Both the position numbers and the translations under genes were made by a program. The notes beneath the pieces are model-generated. The model was not told where the DNA came from, ran no database searches, and saw only the letters and a program-made list of their open reading frames with translations. DNA of 64,000 bases from NCBI RefSeq assembly GCF_027579695.1, contig NC_083577.1:60600741-60664740 (forward strand). Direction: 5' to 3'. This DNA comes from Neoarius graeffei (lineage: Eukaryota > Chordata > Actinopteri > Siluriformes > Ariidae). Position 1 is the stretch's first letter; every line of letters begins with the position of its first letter. Below, one piece after another: positions 60,191 through 64,000 of this stretch.

Positions 60191-60568
60191 CTCATCTCAT
60201 CTCATTATCTCTAGCCGCTTTATCCTTCTACAGGGTCGCAGGCAAGCTGGAGCCTATCCCAGCTGACTACGGGCGAAAGGCGGGGTACACCCTGGACAAG
60301 TCGCCAGGTCATCACAGGGCTGACACATAGACACAGACAACCATTCACACTCACATTCACACCTACGGTCAATTTAGAGTCACCAGTTAACCTAACCTGC
60401 ATGTCTTTGGACTGTGGGGGAAACCGGAGCACCCGGAGGAAACCCACGCAGACACGGGGAGAACATGCAAACTCCGCACAGAAAGGCCCTCGCCGGCCCT
60501 GGGGCTCGAACCCAGGACCTTCTTGCTGTGAGGCGACAGCGCTAACCACTACACCACCGTGCCGCCCC
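60191..60568 (-). mobile_element. tRNA-derived SINE type A
   Basis: Perfect 12-bp duplication aggctgatgggt (60179-60190; 60569-60580). Confidence 0.95.
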
Positions 60569-60874
60569 AGGCTGATGGGTTTTGATGCAAAAATAAAAAG
60601 TAAGTGTGGTAGTCAATGTGTCTAGAAGAACTGTGGCTGATTCTACAAGACGCTTAATAAAACTTACAGCTCATTTACTTATAAAACTGCACACACTGTA
60701 CCAGAGACTGCTGTTAAAAAAAAAAGCAAAGGCTTGCCACACCAACTATTGAGTTTGATTAGTTTATTACTACTTCCTGCAGTATTTTTTTAAGTAGAAA
60801 TATTTAATTTCATTATTTCTGACGTCATCTTTACATCAATTCAGGTACTAAAGACTTTTGCACAGTACTGTATA

Positions 60875-61404
60875 CACTCACTGGCCACTTTAATAGGAAC
60901 TTGTTCTTGATCTTAACATTCCTGTTCTTGGCTGGCAGGAGTTGAACTCAATATGGTCTTCTGCTGTTGCATGCTGAGATGTTTTTCTGCTCACCATGGT
61001 TGTAAAGAGTTGCTATGAGTTACTATATCCTTCCTGGCAGCTTGAATCAATCTGGCCATTTTCCTCTGACCTTTCTTATAAACAGGGCGTTTCCACCCAC
61101 AGAACCGTCGCCCTTTCAGTGTTTTTTGTTTTTCGCACCATTCTGTGCAAACTGAAAACCCCAGGAGCTCAGCAGTTTCTGAAATACCCAAACCAGTCCA
61201 TCTGGCACCAACACTCATACCGCAGTGAAAGTCAAAGAGATCACAATTTTTCCCATTCTGATGTTTGAAGTGAACATTAACTGAAGCTCTTGATTTGTGT
61301 CTGCATGATTTGATGCATTGTGCTGCTATCAAGGGATTGGCTGATTAGAAAAGTGCAGAAAAGAGCAGGTGTCTGGGTGTTCCTAATAAAGTGGCTGGTG
61401 AGTG
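60875..61404. mobile_element. MITE with cactcactggccacttt ends
   Basis: The ends cactcactggccactttaat and attaggaacacc-type complement (cctaataaagtggctggtgagtg) are flanked by TA. A common fish DNA-element type. It starts four bases (TATA) after the previous element ends. Confidence 0.85.
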
Positions 61405-61599
61405 TATATAATTATTCTTTAATATTTTTTTTTACCTCAATAGCAATTTCCCCCATGTGGATAAAACAAATAAATAAATTAATAAGTTCAGCTTAACTTT
61501 CAATATGAAATAAAGACTTAAAGACTTGATTGAACATGTTAATTCATGCTTGAGATTTTGAACTCTACCGGGATAATTGCATTTGAATTACTTTAAATA

Positions 61600-61962
61600 T
61601 CTCATCTCATTATCTGTAGCCGCTTTATCCTGTTCTACAGAGTCGCAGGCAAGCTGGAGCCTATCCCAGCTGACTACGGGCGAAAGGCGGGGTACACCCT
61701 GGACAAGTCGCCAGGTCATCACAGGGCTGACACATAGACACAGACAACCATTCACACTCACAGTCAATTTAGAGTCACCAGTTAACCTAACCTGCATGTC
61801 TTTGGACTGTGGGGGAAACCGGAGCACCCGGAAGAAACCCACGCGGACACGGGGAGAACATGCAAACTCCACACAGAAAGGCCCTCGCCGGCCACGGGGC
61901 TCGAACCCGGACCTTCTTGCTGTGAGGCGACAGCGCTAACCACTACACCACCGTGCCGCCCC
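61600..61962 (-). mobile_element. tRNA-derived SINE type A
   Basis: Perfect 11-bp duplication tactttaaata (61589-61599; 61963-61973). A short deletion in the tail region removes one gtgaatgtgagtgtg unit. Confidence 0.94.
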
Positions 61963-62052
61963 TACTTTAAATACAATATGTGTAAACCAGACAATTTCCA
62001 TCATTCAGTCTTTGCAGGTTATCTGGCCTAATCTATCTGACATAATGACATA

Positions 62053-62457
62053 CAGTGGTGCTTGAAAGTTTGTGAACCCTTTAGAATTTTCTATATTTCT
62101 TCATAAATATGACCTAAAACATCATCAGATTTTCACACAAGTCCTAAAAGTAGATAAAGAGAACCCAGTTAAACAAATGAGACAAAAATATTATACTTGG
62201 TCATTTATTTATTGAGGAAAATGATCCAATATTACATATCTGTGAGTTCACATACTTTTGCCACTGACAGATATGTAATATTGGATCATTTTCCTCAATA
62301 AATAAATGACCAAGTATAATATTTTTGTCTCATTTGTTTAACTGGGTTCTCTTTATCTACTTTTAGGACTTGTGTGAAAATCTGATGATGTTTTAGGTCA
62401 TATTTTTGCAGAAATATAGAAAATTCTAAAGGGTTCACAAACTTTCAGGCACCACTG
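62053..62457. mobile_element. Foldback MITE derived from the Tc1 element at 37404
   Basis: 405 bp, TA on both sides. Two arms of about 190 bp, nearly perfect complements, with a short loop around 62250-62262 (gttcacatacttttgccac). Each arm matches the terminal ~200 bp of 37404-38745. Confidence 0.93.
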
Positions 62458-62948
62458 TAATACATAAATCAAAAGGACAACATGAAATTTTTACAAATAA
62501 GCCATAAATTCATAGACATAATACAAATGCAGTAAGTCGTTTAATAAAAATGTGCATCATGTGTGCTGTGATTTCATCAGCAAATGCAAATACAAAAGAA
62601 GTACAACTTTAGTTTATGTTTCAGATGTCAACCGTAACACAATAGAAATATTGTTCATAGATGATATTGCAGTGTTCTCCAGCACTGTATATATGCCAAT
62701 CTTCTATGCATTTCAGAGATTGAGAGGTCTTTGTAGCTTCAGAATGTTTTCATGTTTGTTCATCTTCCGTTGCTGCCCACACTCTTGTCACTTTGTGCAT
62801 CAGTGAATGGCAGTGTTGTGTGCACTCTGCTGATTCACTGTGTGGGCAAAGACATTTCCTCAGCATCACAAAAGAGGACGTGACCAGGCCATAAGAAATT
62901 AGACCTGCAGTGCCAATCAAATAAACTACATAATACACTGTAATAGGA
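62458..62948. other. Unassigned intergenic region
   Basis: I see no gene or clear repeat termini. Confidence 0.4.
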
Positions 62949-62960
62949 GTATTTAGCTTT

Positions 62961-63118
62961 CTGGGGGGCTTTTTTCACTTTTATTGGATAGGACAGTGTA
63001 GAGACAGGAAATGAGAAGGAGAGAGAGATCGGGAAACGACCTCGGGTCGGAATCAAACCCGGGTCCCCGGATTTATGGTATGGTGCCTTATCCACCTGAG
63101 CCACGACGCCCCCAGTGT
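62961..63118 (-). mobile_element. Second tRNA-derived SINE family
   Basis: 158 bp on the minus strand. A box tggctcaggtgg, B box ggtttgattcc, tail tatccaataaaagtgaaaaa. Perfect 12-bp duplication gtatttagcttt (62949-62960; 63119-63130). Confidence 0.93.
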
Positions 63119-63145
63119 GTATTTAGCTTTGACATTTTCTTACGT

Positions 63146-63478
63146 GGGGCGGCACGGTGGTGTCGTGGTTAGTGCTGTCGCCTCACAGCAAGAAGGTCCA
63201 GGTTTGAGCCCCGTGGCCGGCGAGGGCCTTTCTGTGCGGAGTTTGCATGTTCTCCACATGAGACATGCAGGTTAGGTTAACTGGTGACTCTAAATTGACC
63301 GTAGGTGTGAATGTGAGTGTGAATGGTTGTCTGTGTCTATGTGTCAGACCTGTGATGACCTGGCGACTTGTCCAGGGTGTACCCTGCCTTTCGCCCGTAG
63401 TCAGCTGGGATAGGCTCCAGCTTGCCTGCGACCCTGTAGAACAGGATAAAGCGGCTAGAGATAATGAGATGAGATGAG
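63146..63478 (+). mobile_element. tRNA-derived SINE type A with internal deletion
   Basis: Perfect 12-bp duplication attttcttacgt (63134-63145; 63479-63490). About 50 bp between ttctcc and agacatgcagg is missing compared with other copies. Confidence 0.94.
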
Positions 63479-63490
63479 ATTTTCTTACGT

Positions 63491-63830
63491 TAAATCTAGA
63501 CTCATTAAGGATTCATTTTTTTCAGTTTGTTCCTCTTGGGAACCCTTAAAGGAGCTATATGTAATCCTGATATATAGATTTAGGCACTGCCTAAAAGTGG
63601 AGCTCCCTTCTGTTTCTGGGTTGTAGAATTTTCTTATAGCATAGCCAGCCTCTTTTGTTTTATTTCTGTCTCATTATAGTTACTATACTGTTTCCTTATG
63701 TTGTACAAAACATACACAGAAAGAGAATAGCTCTGGCCTGATGAGTAGAGTCAGGGCAGTGATTTTATTTACAAATTCGATTTCACTATTGCTGAGACAA
63801 GAATACAAAAAAAACATATTGGAAAAATAA
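63491..63830. other. Unassigned region with a TTAA-type repeat end
   Basis: ttaaaggagctatatgtaat at 63547 looks like the end of another TTAA element. Its partner is not visible. Confidence 0.35.
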
Positions 63831-63834
63831 TATA

Positions 63835-64000
63835 ATTAATTTTTTTCACAGTCCGGTGTCCATCAAATCGTGCGCTCTGATTGGCTCGTGAGCAGGCCAG
63901 AATCCTACGATACGGACCCTGGTTACAAACCTTTGGAGACTCATTCGTTCACAGCAACAACAAACATAGTGGCAATTTTTTGTCAACATTTATTTTCGCA
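63835..64000 (+). mobile_element. Start of a second copy of the 27690 element, cut by the window end
   Basis: cgtgcgctctgattggctcg, gaatcctacgatacggaccc and acagcaacaacaaacatagt match 27715-27850. Confidence 0.7.

Larger units (their letters stand above)
59130..60870. mobile_element. TIR element enclosing a LINE fragment and a SINE
   Basis: The ends cagccatgtgcaaaagtctt and its near complement (aagacttttgcacagtactg) are flanked by TA, Tc1/mariner-like. The interior holds the RTE-like fragment (59255-60165) and a SINE (60191-60568). Confidence 0.75.

Overview
This window looks like nuclear DNA from a teleost fish. The evidence is two vertebrate genes with GT-AG introns, many fish-type tRNA-derived SINEs, Tc1-like, piggyBac-like, hAT-like and Harbinger-like elements, and decayed LINEs. 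I cannot name the species. Everything here was read by eye, and family names for transposons rest on terminal motifs, target-site duplications (TSDs) and protein motifs.

Genes. (1) A complete integrin alpha-6 gene (ITGA6) fills most of the window on the minus strand, from its ATG at 58846 to its last stop codon at 14025. I rebuilt 24 shared coding exons plus two alternative last exons. Every boundary has a GT donor, an AG acceptor and a matching phase, and the shared exons add up to 1040 codons. The two last exons encode the A-type and B-type cytoplasmic tails, giving 1075 or 1094 residues. (2) The last two coding exons of a duodenal cytochrome b gene (CYBRD1) lie at 5788-6532 on the plus strand, so the two genes converge tail to tail. 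Its first exons must lie left of the window. (3) A THAP-domain reading frame at 2545-2832 sits behind a CpG-rich, promoter-like patch. It may be a small gene or transposon-derived.

Layout. 1-1882: a GC-rich 35/45-bp satellite that ends in an inverted arm. 1883-3530: palindrome, promoter-like patch and THAP frame. 3531-4817: pogo-like element. 5105-8772: SINEs and the CYBRD1 3' end. 9595-11153: dead Tc1 element. 12194-12974: first of three related TTAA-flanked elements. 14025-58846: ITGA6 with transposon-packed introns, including a degenerate LINE in intron 5 (about 40640-43860) and a Tc1 element with an open transposase frame in intron 1 (56152-58142). 59130-63490: terminal-inverted-repeat elements, an RTE-like LINE fragment and SINEs upstream of ITGA6.

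There is no operon-like or defence-like system here. The unusual content is transposon architecture: three-deep nesting, two TTAA elements sharing one target site, a transposon beside its own foldback derivative, and one SINE head joined to three different 3' bodies, one of which resembles the tail of an RTE-like LINE 4 kb away.
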